In this document: piece after piece, positions 25,817 through 35,869 of the stretch
Layout of the letters: each line of letters starts with the position of its first letter
How positions within the stretch are numbered: position 1 is the first letter of the stretch
Source of the DNA: Novosphingobium capsulatum NBRC 12533
GTDB lineage: Bacteria; Pseudomonadota; Alphaproteobacteria; Sphingomonadales; Sphingomonadaceae
Assembly (NCBI RefSeq): GCF_001598375.1
Contig: NZ_BCYV01000013.1
Span: 1-64,000 of the forward strand
Length of the DNA stretch: 64,000 bases
Direction of reading: 5' to 3'
The notes under the pieces: model-generated
Seen by the model: the letters and a program-made list of their open reading frames with translations, nothing else
Told to the model about the DNA's origin: nothing
The model's database searches: none
Translations under genes and position numbers: made by a program

Positions 25817-26929
25817 ATGGACGAGTTCGACATCGCGATCATCGGCGCCGGCATGGCCGGGGCCAGTCTCGCCGCCGAATGCGCGCCCCATGCCCGCGTC
25901 CTGCTGGTCGAGGCGGAGGACAGCCCAGGCTACCACACCACCGGCCGCTCTGCCGCGTTCTGGGACGAGATCTATGGCGGGCCGGCGGTGGTGCCGCTCA
26001 CCCTCGCCTCGGGCGATTACCTGGCACAGCACGGCTTTCTGCAGCCGCGCGGCTCGCTGGTGATCGGGCGGACAGAGGATCGCGCCGCGCTGGAAACCTT
26101 CGTGGCCGACTATGGCGCGCTCGGCGCTACGGTGGACATGATCGATCGCGCCGGCATGATCGCGCTGGTGCCAGGCCTGCGCGAGCAATGGTGCCTGGGG
26201 GCCTGGCAGCCGGGCTGCGCCGATATCGACGTGGCCGGGCTGCACCAGCACTACCTGGCCCTGGCGCGCCGCACCGGAACCGTCGTCCGCCTGCGTGCGC
26301 GTATCGATTCGCTGGTGCACGAGGGGGCCGGCTGGCGCCTGGTGTGGCGCGGGGGGCAGGCGCGCGCCGGGGTGGTGGTCAACGCCGCCGGGGCCTGGGC
26401 CGACGAAGTCGCCAGGCTCGCCGGGGCGGCTTCCCTGGGCATCGCGCCGCTGCGCCGCACGATCACGCAACTGCGTGTCGATCCACCCGTGCCGGCCACA
26501 CTGCCGCTCACCTTCGGGCTGGCCGGAGACTTCTATTTCAAGCCATCGGGCGATCGGCTGTGGCTTTCGCCGCACGATGAAACGCCCGACGTAGCGCACG
26601 ATGTCGCGCCCGAGGAAATCGACGTAGCGCTGGCGATCGATCGCCTGGAACAGGTGGTGGATTGGCGCATCGCTGCTGTGGAGCGGCGCTGGGCCGGGCT
26701 GCGCAGCTTTGCCCCCGATCGCGCGCCGGTCTATGGCTTTGATCCTGCCGTGCCGGGCCTGTTCTGGTTTGCCGGGCAGGGCGGCTTTGGCATCCAGACC
26801 GCGCCCGCCGCCGCGCGCCTGGCCGCGCAACTGCTGCTGGGCCAGTCGGCCGATACGATGACCGAACGGCTTGATCCGGCGCGCTATGCCCCGGCGCGCT
26901 TGTCGCCCGCTGGTCTTGCCCTGGCTTGA
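25817..26929 (+). CDS. FAD-dependent oxidoreductase (DAO family)
   Basis: This 370-residue protein belongs to the D-amino acid/glycine oxidase family. The dinucleotide motif DIAIIGAGMAGASLAAECAP is at the N-terminus, GYHTTGRSAAFW follows, and VVNAAGAWADEVARLAG lies near residue 195. PVYGFDPAVPGLFWFAGQGG followed by FGIQTAPAAARLAAQ is the C-terminal FAD-binding part. It probably oxidises an amine or amino acid; the substrate is unknown. ATG 25817 was chosen because the Rossmann motif begins six residues in. It likely shares a transcript with the hydrolase just upstream. Confidence 0.88.
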   Translation: MDEFDIAIIGAGMAGASLAAECAPHARVLLVEAEDSPGYHTTGRSAAFWDEIYGGPAVVPLTLASGDYLAQHGFLQPRGSLVIGRTEDRAALETFVADYGALGATVDMIDRAGMIALVPGLREQWCLGAWQPGCADIDVAGLHQHYLALARRTGTVVRLRARIDSLVHEGAGWRLVWRGGQARAGVVVNAAGAWADEVARLAGAASLGIAPLRRTITQLRVDPPVPATLPLTFGLAGDFYFKPSGDRLWLSPHDETPDVAHDVAPEEIDVALAIDRLEQVVDWRIAAVERRWAGLRSFAPDRAPVYGFDPAVPGLFWFAGQGGFGIQTAPAAARLAAQLLLGQSADTMTERLDPARYAPARLSPAGLALA

Positions 26930-26981
26930 AGCGGGCCGGCGCAGAATGGTTATGTCATGCAGTTAACGCGGTGTTTGCGCT

Positions 26982-27536
26982 CTATTCCTTGATGCGCTTT
27001 TCCCTCACCCGCTTGTCGTGCAGCGGGGGATGGCGTGGCGGCACCCGGCGCGCTGGGCGAACGGCCACATCCACCGTGCGCGTGGTGGTCACGGTGCGGG
27101 TTTCGCCACAAGGCTGGCAGCCCCCGGCACGCGGCAGCGGCACTGGCACCATGACGACACCCGCCACGTAATAGCCCGGCGGCGCGATCCAGCTGCCGGT
27201 ATAGACCGGCACTTGCCCGGCATAGCCTGGCGCGGAATAGGCCTGGGGTGGATAGCCCGGTGCATAATAGCCAGGGCCGGGATAGGCCGGGGCAGGCATC
27301 GCCTCGCATGGCGGCGGCCAGCCGTGCCGTTGCGGTTCGCCGCCATCGATGCCGGGCACGCTGCAGGGGCCTGGCCCTGGGCCATAGGGAACCATCGCGG
27401 AGGGCGTTGCCGGCGTGGTGACCGGTGGCGGTGGTTGGTGCCGCGCCATGGCTGGTGATGCTGCCGCTGCCGCTGCCGCGAGCCCGGCAGCCGCCAGCAC
27501 CCACCCCGCACGGTTGACCGTGAACTGGCACACCAT
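26982..27536 (-). CDS. proline/glycine/tyrosine-rich exported protein
   Basis: This protein of about 184 residues starts MVCQFTVNRAGWVLAAAGLA, with an Ala-rich signal peptide ending SPAMA. The middle is low-complexity repeats of PGYYAPGYPPQAYSAPGYAG type, which resemble surface or matrix-like proteins. A CxxC pair (GGCQPCGET) precedes TVTTTRTVDVAV. The C-terminus is basic, ending DKRVREKRIKE. No enzymatic domain was found. It converges on the FAD oxidoreductase gene. Function is unknown. Confidence 0.65.
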   Translation of the reverse strand: MVCQFTVNRAGWVLAAAGLAAAAAAASPAMARHQPPPPVTTPATPSAMVPYGPGPGPCSVPGIDGGEPQRHGWPPPCEAMPAPAYPGPGYYAPGYPPQAYSAPGYAGQVPVYTGSWIAPPGYYVAGVVMVPVPLPRAGGCQPCGETRTVTTTRTVDVAVRPARRVPPRHPPLHDKRVREKRIKE

Positions 27537-27658
27537 CGAACATCCCCCGCGATAGGCCTGCACCAGGGCGGCCTCTGCGCGGGGTTTACCATGAAGCGAC
27601 ATGCCGCCAAACCGGATGGACCGCAGCTGAGTCCCGGAATGGATCAGCTCGCGATGAA

Positions 27659-28090
27659 TCAGGCGGCCTTGGCTGCGTCGCTGGCGAGCTTGTCCACCCG
27701 CTCGTTTTCCGGGTGGCCGTCATGTCCCTTGACCCACACCCACTCGATCTTGTGCGGGCGGGCAGCGGCCACCAGTGCGCGCCACAGGTCTTCGTTCTTG
27801 ACCGGCTTGTTGTCGGCCGTTTTCCAGCCTCGTTTCTGCCAGCCAAAGATCCATTTGGTGATGCCGTCGAGCACATACTTGCTGTCGGTGTGCAGCGTCA
27901 CCTGGCACGGCTGGGTCAGTGCCTCCAGCGCGCGGATCGCGCCCATCATTTCCATGCGGTTGTTGGTCGTCTCGCGCTCGGAACCGACCAGTTCCTTTTC
28001 ATGCTCGCCCATGCGCAGCAGCGCGCCCCAGCCACCCTTGCCGGGATTGCCCTTGCAGGCGCCATCGGTGAAGATATCGACCTGCTTCAC
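27659..28090 (-). CDS. rnhA: ribonuclease HI
   Basis: This is a 143-residue RNase HI, which degrades RNA in RNA-DNA hybrids. All four catalytic acidic positions are present: [12 protein letters not shown] (Asp), [10 protein letters not shown] (Glu), [12 protein letters not shown] (Asp) and [12 protein letters not shown] (Asp). The start is GTG (28088-28090) and overlaps the thrB stop codon by GTGA. It is the third gene of ispH-thrB-rnhA, a conserved alphaproteobacterial order. Confidence 0.96.
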   Translation of the reverse strand: MKQVDIFTDGACKGNPGKGGWGALLRMGEHEKELVGSERETTNNRMEMMGAIRALEALTQPCQVTLHTDSKYVLDGITKWIFGWQKRGWKTADNKPVKNEDLWRALVAAARPHKIEWVWVKGHDGHPENERVDKLASDAAKAA

Positions 28091-29079
28091 AGTGCGAACA
28101 CTCCGCCATTGGCCGGATCGGCATAGAATTGCAGCCGGCGGGCAAAGGCCATCGGGTCTTTGCGCGTCACCAGGGCATCGGCCGGGGTGTTGAGCCAGTC
28201 GTAGGCGCGGCTCATGGCAAAGCGCATCGCCGCCCCTTGCGCCAGCACGGGCAGCGCCGCCCGTTCTGCCTCAGACAGGGGGCGCACGCTGGCATAGCCT
28301 TCGAGCAGCGCCGCCGAAAGATCGGCGCGGAACGCCAGGCCCGCCGCATCGAAACACCAGGCGGCATGCGTCACCGCCAGGTCATAGGCGATCACGTCGT
28401 TGCAGGCGAAATAGAAGTCGATCAGGCCAGTGACCGTTTCCCCCTGCATCAGTACGTTGTCGGGAAAGAGATCAGCATGGATCACGCCGGTGGGCAGGTC
28501 TTGTGGCCATTGCGCGGCCAGGCGGGGCAGGTGCTGCGCCACCAGGCTGGCCAGCGCGGGATCGATGCTGGCCAGGCCCTGCGGCCCGCAGGCATCGGCG
28601 AGCCGCTGCCATTCAGCCAGGCCCATGCCGTTGGCGCGCGTGGCCGGGTAATCGGCCGCTGCGCCGTGCAGCGTGGCCAGCGCCGCGCCCACCGCGCGCG
28701 CCTGGCCGGGCGTGGGCTCGTGCAGCGAAACGCCGGGCAGGAACTCGATCAGTGCCAGGGCGCGTTCCCCACGCGGTGTAGCGACCACGCGATAGAGATT
28801 GCCCGCGCCATCGTGGATGGAGCGCGGCACCGGGCAGCCCTTGGCCGCGAGATGATCGAGCAGCCCGAGGAAATAGGGCAGATCGCTGATCTCTATGCGG
28901 AATTCGTACATCGTGAGGATGAAGCGCGTGGCCTTGCCGGCGCTTTGCGCGGTTTCGACCAGCCAGTTGCTGTTGGAAACGCCTTCGGCAATGCCCTTGG
29001 CGGAAACCAGATCGCCCAGGTGATAGGGGGCGAGCAGCGCGGCCATGTCCTCCGCGCCGAGGTGGGTATAGACAGCCAT
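28087..29079 (-). CDS. thrB: homoserine kinase (ThrB type II, APH fold)
   Basis: This 330-residue kinase of the aminoglycoside phosphotransferase fold makes O-phosphohomoserine in threonine synthesis. SNSNWLVET and [19 protein letters not shown] are N-lobe features of this ThrB group. [15 protein letters not shown] (about residue 195) is the catalytic loop with its aspartate, and [18 protein letters not shown] follows as the DFG-like segment. It is not the GHMP-type ThrB of enterobacteria. It lies 11 bases after ispH and overlaps rnhA. Confidence 0.95.
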   Translation of the reverse strand: MAVYTHLGAEDMAALLAPYHLGDLVSAKGIAEGVSNSNWLVETAQSAGKATRFILTMYEFRIEISDLPYFLGLLDHLAAKGCPVPRSIHDGAGNLYRVVATPRGERALALIEFLPGVSLHEPTPGQARAVGAALATLHGAAADYPATRANGMGLAEWQRLADACGPQGLASIDPALASLVAQHLPRLAAQWPQDLPTGVIHADLFPDNVLMQGETVTGLIDFYFACNDVIAYDLAVTHAAWCFDAAGLAFRADLSAALLEGYASVRPLSEAERAALPVLAQGAAMRFAMSRAYDWLNTPADALVTRKDPMAFARRLQFYADPANGGVFAL

Positions 29080-29090
29080 GATGGGGTCTT

Positions 29091-30080
29091 TCAGCTCATC
29101 AACTGGCGGGGCAGCTTGAACACCATGTGTTCCTCGGTGGTGGTCACCGGCTCTTCGTGAACCTGGCGCCAGGTGCCAAGCTTGGCCACCACTTCGCGCA
29201 CCAGCACTTCAGGGGCAGAGGCACCGGCCGTCAGCCCCAGCGAGGTGACCCCTTCCAGCCAGGCCGGATCGATTTCGGTGGCGCGCTGGATCAGGCGGGC
29301 CTTGGAACCTTCGCGTTCGGCCACTTCGACCAGGCGCAACGAGTTCGAGCTGTTGGGCGCGCCGATCACCAGCACCAGCTGGCAGCGCGGCGCAATGGCC
29401 TTGACCGCCGCCTGGCGGTTGGACGTGGCATAGCAGATGTCTTCGGCGCGGGGGCCGACGATGCTGGGAAAGCGCGCCTTGAGCGCGGCGATGATCTCGG
29501 CGGTATCGTCCACCGACAGGGTGGTCTGCGTCAGGAACGCCAGGCGCTGGTCGGCCGGGAAATCCAGCCGGGCCACATCTTCCACCGTTTCGACCAGGGT
29601 CATCGCGCCTTCGGGCACCTGGCCCATCGTGCCGATCACTTCGGGATGGCCCTTGTGGCCCACGAACAGGATGTGGCGCCCGGCTTCCACCTTGCGTTCG
29701 GCCTGGCGGTGCACCTTGCTCACCAGCGGGCAGGTCGCGTCCAGCCAGTCGAGTCCGCGCTCGGTCGCGGCCATTGGCACCACCTTGGGCACGCCATGGG
29801 CGGAAAAGACCACCGGCTTGCCATCGGGCACTTCGTCCAGCTCTTCCACGAACACCGCGCCCTTGGCCTTGAGCGTATCGACCACGAAGCGGTTGTGGAC
29901 GATTTCGTGGCGCACATAGACCGGCGCGCCATAGCGTTCGATCGCCCGCTCCACGATCTCGATCGCACGGTCCACCCCGGCGCAGAAGCCGCGCGGGGCG
30001 GCAATCAGAAGGTGCAACGGCGGCAGGCCCGTTTCGGGCAGGGTGGCGGCGGCGGCGGAATCCGGAAAGCTGGCGTTCAT
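29091..30080 (-). CDS. ispH: 4-hydroxy-3-methylbut-2-enyl diphosphate reductase
   Basis: This 329-residue IspH performs the last step of the MEP isoprenoid pathway using a [4Fe-4S] cluster. The three cluster cysteines are in [12 protein letters not shown] (about residue 33), [11 protein letters not shown] (about 117) and [11 protein letters not shown] (about 218). HGVPK and [12 protein letters not shown] are conserved substrate-site regions. The N-terminal 20 residues are an Ala-rich extension. It is the first gene of the ispH-thrB-rnhA operon. Confidence 0.97.
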   Translation of the reverse strand: MNASFPDSAAAATLPETGLPPLHLLIAAPRGFCAGVDRAIEIVERAIERYGAPVYVRHEIVHNRFVVDTLKAKGAVFVEELDEVPDGKPVVFSAHGVPKVVPMAATERGLDWLDATCPLVSKVHRQAERKVEAGRHILFVGHKGHPEVIGTMGQVPEGAMTLVETVEDVARLDFPADQRLAFLTQTTLSVDDTAEIIAALKARFPSIVGPRAEDICYATSNRQAAVKAIAPRCQLVLVIGAPNSSNSLRLVEVAEREGSKARLIQRATEIDPAWLEGVTSLGLTAGASAPEVLVREVVAKLGTWRQVHEEPVTTTEEHMVFKLPRQLMS

Positions 30081-30277
30081 GGGCCTGTCCTTAGCAGCGC
30101 AGGGCCCACTCGTAAAACAACGCCGCGTTTAAAAGATGCAGCAAAACATCGCCGTCGCCCAGGCAGCGCCATTGCCCAAGCGCCAAGGGGTGGGTAGAGG
30201 ATGCGCTGCATCCGCTGCTGTTTCAGATCGGGCGGCGCCTGTGCTGCCCCTGTTTGCGCCTTAAGGAAGTTGCCCTG

Positions 30278-30964
30278 ATGATCGCCAAGAGCCGCCGTCT
30301 CTCGCTTGCCAAGGCCGTGATCGGCACACCGTTGCTGGCCGGGCTGCTGGCCGGTGCCCTGACGGGCTGTGCCAAGAACAAGGGCGAACTGGTGGTGGAA
30401 GATGGCGTGGGCGTGACTGCGCTGCGCACGGCCTGCCCGACGGTGGAAATCCCTGAAATGACCGGCGATGTGACCGTGTTCACCGATCCGGCGCGCACCG
30501 ATTCGCAGGCGATCGATCTGGTGGCCGCGATCACCAACCTGCGTTCCACCTGCGCCGAAGCGGCCGATCCCGTGACCAGCGAGGCGACCTTCGATGTCGA
30601 GGCGCGCCGCACCGACACGCGCGGCGCGCGCCATGTCGAACTGCCCTATTTCTCAGTGGTGATGCGTGGTGGCACGGCCGTGGTGGCCAAGCGCCTTGGC
30701 ACGGTGGCGATCGATTTTGCCGATGGCCAGGATCGCGCCACTGGCCATGCCAAGGCCGGTGCCAGCGTCGATCGCGCCGCCGCCAGCCTGCCCGCCGATG
30801 TGCGCGCCCGCCTGTCGCGCAAGCGCCGCGCCGGCCAGGCCGATGCGGCGATCGATCCGCTCTCGCTGCCTGAAGTGAAGAAGGCCATCGCCTCGGCCAC
30901 GTTCGAGCATCTGATCGGCTTCCAGCTGACCAACGCGCAGCTGGAATACAACGCGCGGCGTTGA
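30278..30964 (+). CDS. lipoprotein of unknown function
   Basis: This protein of about 228 residues starts MIAKSRRLSLAKAVIGTPLL with a lipobox ALTGC at residue ~30. The mature protein contains NLRSTCAEAADPVTSEATFD and VELPYFSVVMRGG, and it ends SATFEHLIGFQLTNAQLEYN. It looks like a compact beta/alpha periplasmic domain; I do not recognise the family. It is divergent from ispH and convergent with lptD. Proximity to lptD might hint at envelope work, but that is only context. Confidence 0.75.
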   Translation: MIAKSRRLSLAKAVIGTPLLAGLLAGALTGCAKNKGELVVEDGVGVTALRTACPTVEIPEMTGDVTVFTDPARTDSQAIDLVAAITNLRSTCAEAADPVTSEATFDVEARRTDTRGARHVELPYFSVVMRGGTAVVAKRLGTVAIDFADGQDRATGHAKAGASVDRAAASLPADVRARLSRKRRAGQADAAIDPLSLPEVKKAIASATFEHLIGFQLTNAQLEYNARR

Positions 30965-30991
30965 TCACGTCTGCGGCAGGCCACCAAAAGC

Positions 30992-31026
30992 TCCCCTCCT
31001 CTTCAGAGGAGGGGCCGGGGGTGGTG
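30992..31026. repeat. single palindromic repeat unit (family A)
   Basis: The core CCCCTCCTCTTCAGAGGAGG is followed by a GGCCGGGGGTGGTGG tail in plus orientation. It sits between the converging 3' ends of the lipoprotein gene and lptD, where the hairpin could act as a bidirectional terminator. Confidence 0.85.
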
Positions 31027-31043
31027 GAAATCCGGCTCTAAAT

Positions 31044-33485
31044 TCAGCGCGAGCCCAGCCCGCGCAGCGATACGCTGAACAGGAACGAGTTACCGGCCGT
31101 GGCGTCACCGGTCGTCACGTAGTCGCGCTTCCAGGTGATCGACAGGTCAAAGCAATCATCGGTATAGGCCACGCCCAGGCGGTGGCGCAGCATCTGGAAC
31201 CCGTCTGAACCATAGACCGGATCGCTGGCCTTGGTCGTCAGGTTGACCACGCCCGAGGCGAAGACCGCGAAATAGCGGGCAAAGCCCACCCGCGCTGCGG
31301 CGCGCAGTTCCTCGCGATCACGCAGGTCTTCGAACGTGATCGGGATATCGCGGTTGAGGCGCAGATAGCCGATCTCGGCATAGGTCCGGTGATCGCCGAT
31401 CGTCGCATCGATTTCGTTGCGGCGCAGGACGAAGCTGTCCTTGTCCAGGCGATAGCGGTGGGTGAACTGGATGATGTCCTTGATCCGCAAGTCGGTACGC
31501 CCGACGATATCGGAAAAGCGATCGGTCAACCCGGTGCCCGGCGGCAGCAGGCTCTGCTCGTCCGACAGGCGATAGCTTTGCCCCACGGTGGAGGAAATGC
31601 GCCAGCCCGGCCGCGTCAGCTGCCAGTCAAAGCCATAGGTCACGCGCACGCCGTCTTCATAACGGTCATAGCCGTTGAAGCGGTTGAGCGAGAAGAGGTT
31701 GGAATCATCCAGGTCTGCGGCGCGCGAATCCTCGTTGGGGATCGAGGTGTTGCGCACGTGCGGCGTGGCCACCAGCTGCACCCGCGGGGTCAGCACCTGC
31801 GTTCCGCCGAACAGCGCGCCGACCAGCGGCCACTTCACGTCCACCGCCGCCGTGGCGATGCCGCGCGCCTGCCAGCCCGACACGCCGCGATAGATATCCA
31901 CCGTGGTCAGCGCATTGGCATCGCTGTGATACACGTCGCCGCGCATCATCGCGGTAAATGTCACTTCCTGGCCAAGCCCTGTTACCGTGCGCAGATCCCA
32001 CTGCGCGCGGGCAAAGGCGCGCTGGGTGTCCTGCCCGGCAGAGCGGCTGATCGCCAGGGTATTGGCTTCCAGTTCCAGGTGCCCGCCAATGCCCGGCGTG
32101 GCGATGCGATAGCGCCAGTCAAGCGCGGGCAGGGCGAGCGGGACCTGGCCTTGGTTGTCACCCACGCGCAGCGTCTGCACCGCCCAGCCGGCCAGGCTGA
32201 AATAGCTGTCGTCGCCAATGCGTTCTAGGTTGATCGACGAGCGCAGCCGGTCATCGCGGCTGATGTCGTAACGACGCAGGAACGTGCGGTCGCTGGCATA
32301 GCGGCCATAGGCGGTCAGGCTCCAGTTCTCGTCGAACTGCAGCTTGCCGTTGGCCTCGAGATAGCCGCGCCACTGGCTGGTGCCCACGCCCGAACCGGCA
32401 TCGATCGCCGAATAGACCGGAATGGCCGAAGAGCGCGTGAGGTAGCCGGTGATCTGGAACGCGCCCAAGCTGGTAAGCTGGCGATAGGTGCCCGAGATCA
32501 TCGGCAGCGCACCGGTATAGAGGTGGCCGGCGATCTCCAGGTCCTTGTTGTCGCCCAGGCGCCAATAGAACGTATCGGCAAATTCCACGCCGTTGGCCGC
32601 GGTGGAGCGGATATCGGGGATCAACAGGCCGGTTTCGGCGCGAAAATCGCTGGTGTGGGTCAGCCCGGGCAACGGCAGCAGCGGAATGCCGAACACGCGC
32701 AAGGTGGCGCCGGAATAATGGACCTTCTTGGTGGTCTGGTTCCACGTTACCTTGACGGCGGTAACTTCCCAGCTCGGCTTCTTGGGGCAGCCATCCTCGT
32801 TTTCCACGGCGCAGCCGGAAAAGGCGGCATCGTGCAGGGTAAGGTTGCCGTTGGCATCGCGCGTGCCCTCGCGTGCGGCCAATCGCCCACCTTCGCGCAG
32901 CACCACCAGCAGATCCTGCATGGCGCCGGCCTTCAACTCGTCGGTCAGCTCTACCTTGTCGGTATAGAGCACGTTGCCGCCTTCATCGACCGCGCGAATG
33001 TTGCCGGTTGCCTCGATCTTGCCGGTCTTGCGATTCCACGTCACGGCATCGGCGCGCACGGTCTGCTCATCGCGCCGCAGCACGACATTGCCGGTGGCGG
33101 TGACCACGTCGGGATCGCTGGCATATTGCAGCTTGTCGGCCTCGAACCGCACCTGGTCGCTCTGGGCGGCGTCGGTTTTCGTCGCTTCACCCTGCGCGGC
33201 ATCGCTGCCCGTGGCCGTACCAGCAGGGGTGGCGATCACGCTGCCGGCGTTGGTGTCTTCGGCCACGGCATTGGGCGGGGTTACCGGCGCGGGCGCCTTT
33301 TCCGTCACCGGTGCCATGCCCACAGGGGCATCTTGTGCCAGGGCCGGCATGGCCCAGACACTCGCGCCAAGGCCCATGGCCCCGGTCAACAGGGCATGCC
33401 GGGCGCTGCCCAGCGACAGGCAATGGGAAAACTGGCGCCGATTTCGAGCGGAGAAGGCGGCGGAAAGCGGCGTAACGGGGGACAT
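31044..33485 (-). CDS. lptD: LPS-assembly protein LptD
   Basis: This 813-residue outer membrane protein inserts LPS with LptE. The signal peptide ends at MPALAQ near residue 50, and a Thr/Ala-rich linker follows. The OstA/jelly-roll domain includes VRFEADKLQYASDPDVVTAT and AVTWNRKTGKIEATGNIR. Cysteines in FSGCAVENEDGC and YTDDCFDLSITWKRDY match the conserved disulfide positions. The C-terminal barrel ends FSVSLRGLGSR. ATG 33485 was chosen; the frame stays open far upstream but only as an antisense shadow of pepA. Confidence 0.95.
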   Translation of the reverse strand: MSPVTPLSAAFSARNRRQFSHCLSLGSARHALLTGAMGLGASVWAMPALAQDAPVGMAPVTEKAPAPVTPPNAVAEDTNAGSVIATPAGTATGSDAAQGEATKTDAAQSDQVRFEADKLQYASDPDVVTATGNVVLRRDEQTVRADAVTWNRKTGKIEATGNIRAVDEGGNVLYTDKVELTDELKAGAMQDLLVVLREGGRLAAREGTRDANGNLTLHDAAFSGCAVENEDGCPKKPSWEVTAVKVTWNQTTKKVHYSGATLRVFGIPLLPLPGLTHTSDFRAETGLLIPDIRSTAANGVEFADTFYWRLGDNKDLEIAGHLYTGALPMISGTYRQLTSLGAFQITGYLTRSSAIPVYSAIDAGSGVGTSQWRGYLEANGKLQFDENWSLTAYGRYASDRTFLRRYDISRDDRLRSSINLERIGDDSYFSLAGWAVQTLRVGDNQGQVPLALPALDWRYRIATPGIGGHLELEANTLAISRSAGQDTQRAFARAQWDLRTVTGLGQEVTFTAMMRGDVYHSDANALTTVDIYRGVSGWQARGIATAAVDVKWPLVGALFGGTQVLTPRVQLVATPHVRNTSIPNEDSRAADLDDSNLFSLNRFNGYDRYEDGVRVTYGFDWQLTRPGWRISSTVGQSYRLSDEQSLLPPGTGLTDRFSDIVGRTDLRIKDIIQFTHRYRLDKDSFVLRRNEIDATIGDHRTYAEIGYLRLNRDIPITFEDLRDREELRAAARVGFARYFAVFASGVVNLTTKASDPVYGSDGFQMLRHRLGVAYTDDCFDLSITWKRDYVTTGDATAGNSFLFSVSLRGLGSR

Positions 33486-33587
33486 GCGGTTGCCTATCGC
33501 ACTGGTCGGTCGTAACTGCAAACCCACAATTGCGGCGCGGTTTCCCTTGTGGGCAACGTGTTGCCGCTTTCGGACAGGAGTTTGCTG

Positions 33588-35057
33588 ATGAACATCGTAT
33601 TTGCCCCGGGCCGAACCGATCTGCCGCGCCTGGTGGGCCGGATCGTGGGCGAAGGGCCGCTGCCTGAAGGCACGCCCGCCCTGGTGGCGCAAGGCGCCGC
33701 GGCAGCCCGCTTTGCGGGCAAGGTGGGGCAGACGTTCGAAGCCTTTGTCGATGGCCCCGCAGGCCTGGCGCGCCTCGCCTTTGCCGGCGCGGGTGACCTT
33801 GCCGCCGGCGCCGCCCCGGCCGATCGCCGCGCCGCGCTGGAGCGTGCCGCCGGCGCGCTGGTGGCCAAGTATCTCACCTCGGGCGAAGAAGCCCTGGCGA
33901 TCGATTTTGCCGACAGCGGCCTTTCCGCCAATGAAGCGGCTGCTGTCCTGCTGGCCGCCCGGCTGCGCGCCTGGCAGTACCTGGTCTATCGCACCCGCCT
34001 CAAGGACGAGCAGAAGCCCTCGCTCAAGACCATCGTGGCGATTTCCGCGCCCGAAGGCACCGAGGCCGTGTGGGCGGTGGAAAGCGCCGTGGCCGAAGGC
34101 GTGGAATTCACCCGCGAGCTGGTGACCGAGCCGGCCAACGTGATCTATCCCGAAAGCTTCGTCGCCCGCTGCCAGGAACGCCTGGCCGGCACCGGTGTCG
34201 AAATCGTCGTGCTCGATGAAAAGCAGATGGCCGAACTCGGCATGGGCGCGCTGCTCGGCGTGGCGCAGGGCTCGGTCAAGACGCCGCGCCTGCTCGCCAT
34301 GCGCTGGAAGGGCAAGGCTGGCACCAAGCCTACCGCCTTCGTTGGCAAGGGCGTGTGCTTTGACACCGGCGGGATCAGCATCAAGCCGGCTGCCGGCATG
34401 GAAGACATGAAGTGGGACATGGGCGGCGCGGCCACCGTTGCCGGCACCATGCTCACCCTGGCGCGGCGCAATGCCGCAGCCGACGTGATCGGCGTGTGCG
34501 GCCTGGTGGAAAACATGCCCGATGGCAATGCCCAGCGCCCCGGTGACGTGGTTAAGAGCATGAATGGCCAGACCATCGAAGTGATCAACACCGATGCCGA
34601 AGGCCGCCTGGTGCTGTGCGATGCGCTCACCTGGGTGCAAAAGGAATATCAGCCCGCCACGATCGTCGATCTGGCGACGCTGACCGGCGCCATCATCATT
34701 TCGCTGGGCCACGAGCATGCCGGCATGTTTGCCAACGATGATCTCCTCGCCAGCCAGCTCGACGCGGCCGGCAAGGCGGTGGGTGACATGCTGTGGCGCA
34801 TGCCGATCGGCCCGGCCTATGACAAGCTGATCGACAGCCCGATTGCCGACATGAAGAATGTTGGCCCGCGCGGTGGTGGTTCGATCACGGCGGCGCAGTT
34901 CCTGGCCCGCTTCATCGACAAGGGCGTGGCCTGGGCCCACCTCGACATCGCTGGCACGGTGTGGATCGACAAGGCCGGCGCCACCCACGACAAGGGCGCC
35001 ACCGGCTTTGGCGTGCGCCTGCTCGACCGCTACGTGCGCGACGTGCTGGAAGGCTAA
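33588..35057 (+). CDS. pepA: leucyl aminopeptidase (M17)
   Basis: This is a 489-residue M17 metalloaminopeptidase. The N-terminal macro-like domain is followed by the catalytic domain with [16 protein letters not shown] (metal ligands Lys/Asp), [15 protein letters not shown] and the signature [33 protein letters not shown] lies near the end. ATG 33588 has AGGAG seven bases upstream. It starts pepA-DUF2256-holC-ndk on the plus strand and diverges from lptD. Confidence 0.97.
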   Translation: MNIVFAPGRTDLPRLVGRIVGEGPLPEGTPALVAQGAAAARFAGKVGQTFEAFVDGPAGLARLAFAGAGDLAAGAAPADRRAALERAAGALVAKYLTSGEEALAIDFADSGLSANEAAAVLLAARLRAWQYLVYRTRLKDEQKPSLKTIVAISAPEGTEAVWAVESAVAEGVEFTRELVTEPANVIYPESFVARCQERLAGTGVEIVVLDEKQMAELGMGALLGVAQGSVKTPRLLAMRWKGKAGTKPTAFVGKGVCFDTGGISIKPAAGMEDMKWDMGGAATVAGTMLTLARRNAAADVIGVCGLVENMPDGNAQRPGDVVKSMNGQTIEVINTDAEGRLVLCDALTWVQKEYQPATIVDLATLTGAIIISLGHEHAGMFANDDLLASQLDAAGKAVGDMLWRMPIGPAYDKLIDSPIADMKNVGPRGGGSITAAQFLARFIDKGVAWAHLDIAGTVWIDKAGATHDKGATGFGVRLLDRYVRDVLEG

Positions 35058-35062
35058 GAGCC

Positions 35063-35221
35063 ATGCCCAAGATGCGGCGCAAGTCTGACCTGCCAAGCAA
35101 GACCTGCGCCGCATGTGGCCTGCCGTTCACCTGGCGCAAGAAATGGGAGCGGGACTGGGACAATGTGAAGTATTGTTCCGACCGCTGCCGGCGCGGCAAG
35201 GGTGGGGCTGGGGCGGTTTAG
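35063..35221 (+). CDS. DUF2256 small zinc-ribbon-like protein
   Basis: This 52-residue protein is [20 protein letters not shown] followed by [20 protein letters not shown]. It has two CxxC-type pairs (CAAC and C-x3-C in YCSDRC), as in the DUF2256 family, which probably binds zinc. It starts five bases after pepA, so it is co-transcribed. The family's role is not established. Confidence 0.88.
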   Translation: MPKMRRKSDLPSKTCAACGLPFTWRKKWERDWDNVKYCSDRCRRGKGGAGAV

Positions 35222-35230
35222 GCCTTCACC

Positions 35231-35324
35231 AGCCCCTATCCCCTCCTCTGAAGAGGAGGGGGAAAACAGCGCTTCTCTTAGCCCCCTCCTCTTCAGAGGA
35301 GGGGGTTGGGGGTGGTGCGAAGCC
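35231..35324. repeat. pair of palindromic repeats (family A) inside the pepA-holC group
   Basis: A degenerate unit at 35231-35262 (CCCCTCCTCTGAAGAGGAGG core) and a clean one at 35281-35324 (CCCCCTCCTCTTCAGAGGAG core, GGGGGTGGTGCGAAGCC tail) lie between the DUF2256 gene and holC, which run in the same direction. This is the only locus of the family not at a convergent junction. Confidence 0.85.
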
Positions 35325-35348
35325 AAGCGCAAGCCAAGAAGGAACCCC

Positions 35349-35780
35349 ATGCGCGTCGATTTCTACCAGCTGTCCCGCGATCCGGCCGAACTGGTCTTGC
35401 CGCTGATCGCGCGCAACACGCTCGGTGCGGGCGAGCGCCTGCTGGTGGTATCCGAAGACAAGGGCCAGCTTGATCGCATTGGCGAGGCGCTGTGGACGCG
35501 GCTGCCCGATACCTTCCTGGCCAATGGCCAGGCCGGCGGACCGCACGATGCGCGCCAGCCGATCCTGCTGTCCACCACGGTCTCGCCCGCCAATGGCGCG
35601 CAGTTCCTGGCGCTGGCTGATGGTGGCTGGCGCGAGAGCGAGGCGGCCCGCGTGTTTCTGCTGTTCCCGCCCGATCGCATCGACGACGCGCGCGCCACCT
35701 GGCGCCTTTTGGGCCAGCGCGAAGGCGTGGAGCGCAAATATTGGCGCCAGGATGGCGGGAAATGGCGCGAAGGCCCGTAA
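35349..35780 (+). CDS. holC: DNA polymerase III chi subunit
   Basis: This 143-residue HolC begins MRVDFYQLSRDPAELVLPLI and contains LLVVSEDKGQLDRIGEALWT and PILLSTTVSPANGAQFLALA, all typical of the chi subunit. It closes with the conserved KYWRQDGGKWRE segment. Chi links the clamp loader to SSB. It follows pepA, as in many proteobacteria, and precedes ndk by 89 bases. Confidence 0.94.
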   Translation: MRVDFYQLSRDPAELVLPLIARNTLGAGERLLVVSEDKGQLDRIGEALWTRLPDTFLANGQAGGPHDARQPILLSTTVSPANGAQFLALADGGWRESEAARVFLLFPPDRIDDARATWRLLGQREGVERKYWRQDGGKWREGP

Positions 35781-35869
35781 GATTGCCGGCGTGCCTTGCG
35801 GTTGCGCCCCTTTCCCGCTAGGGGCGCGCCCAACAAAACCAGCATTCTTCTTTCGCTAAGGAACGCATC

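Noticed and set aside
31044..35114. A minus-strand frame open for over 4 kb that continues from lptD through the antisense of pepA.
   Set aside because: Only the 31044-33485 part is LptD, with its own ATG, and the rest is the antisense of pepA. Codon bias in GC-rich genes keeps antisense frames open.
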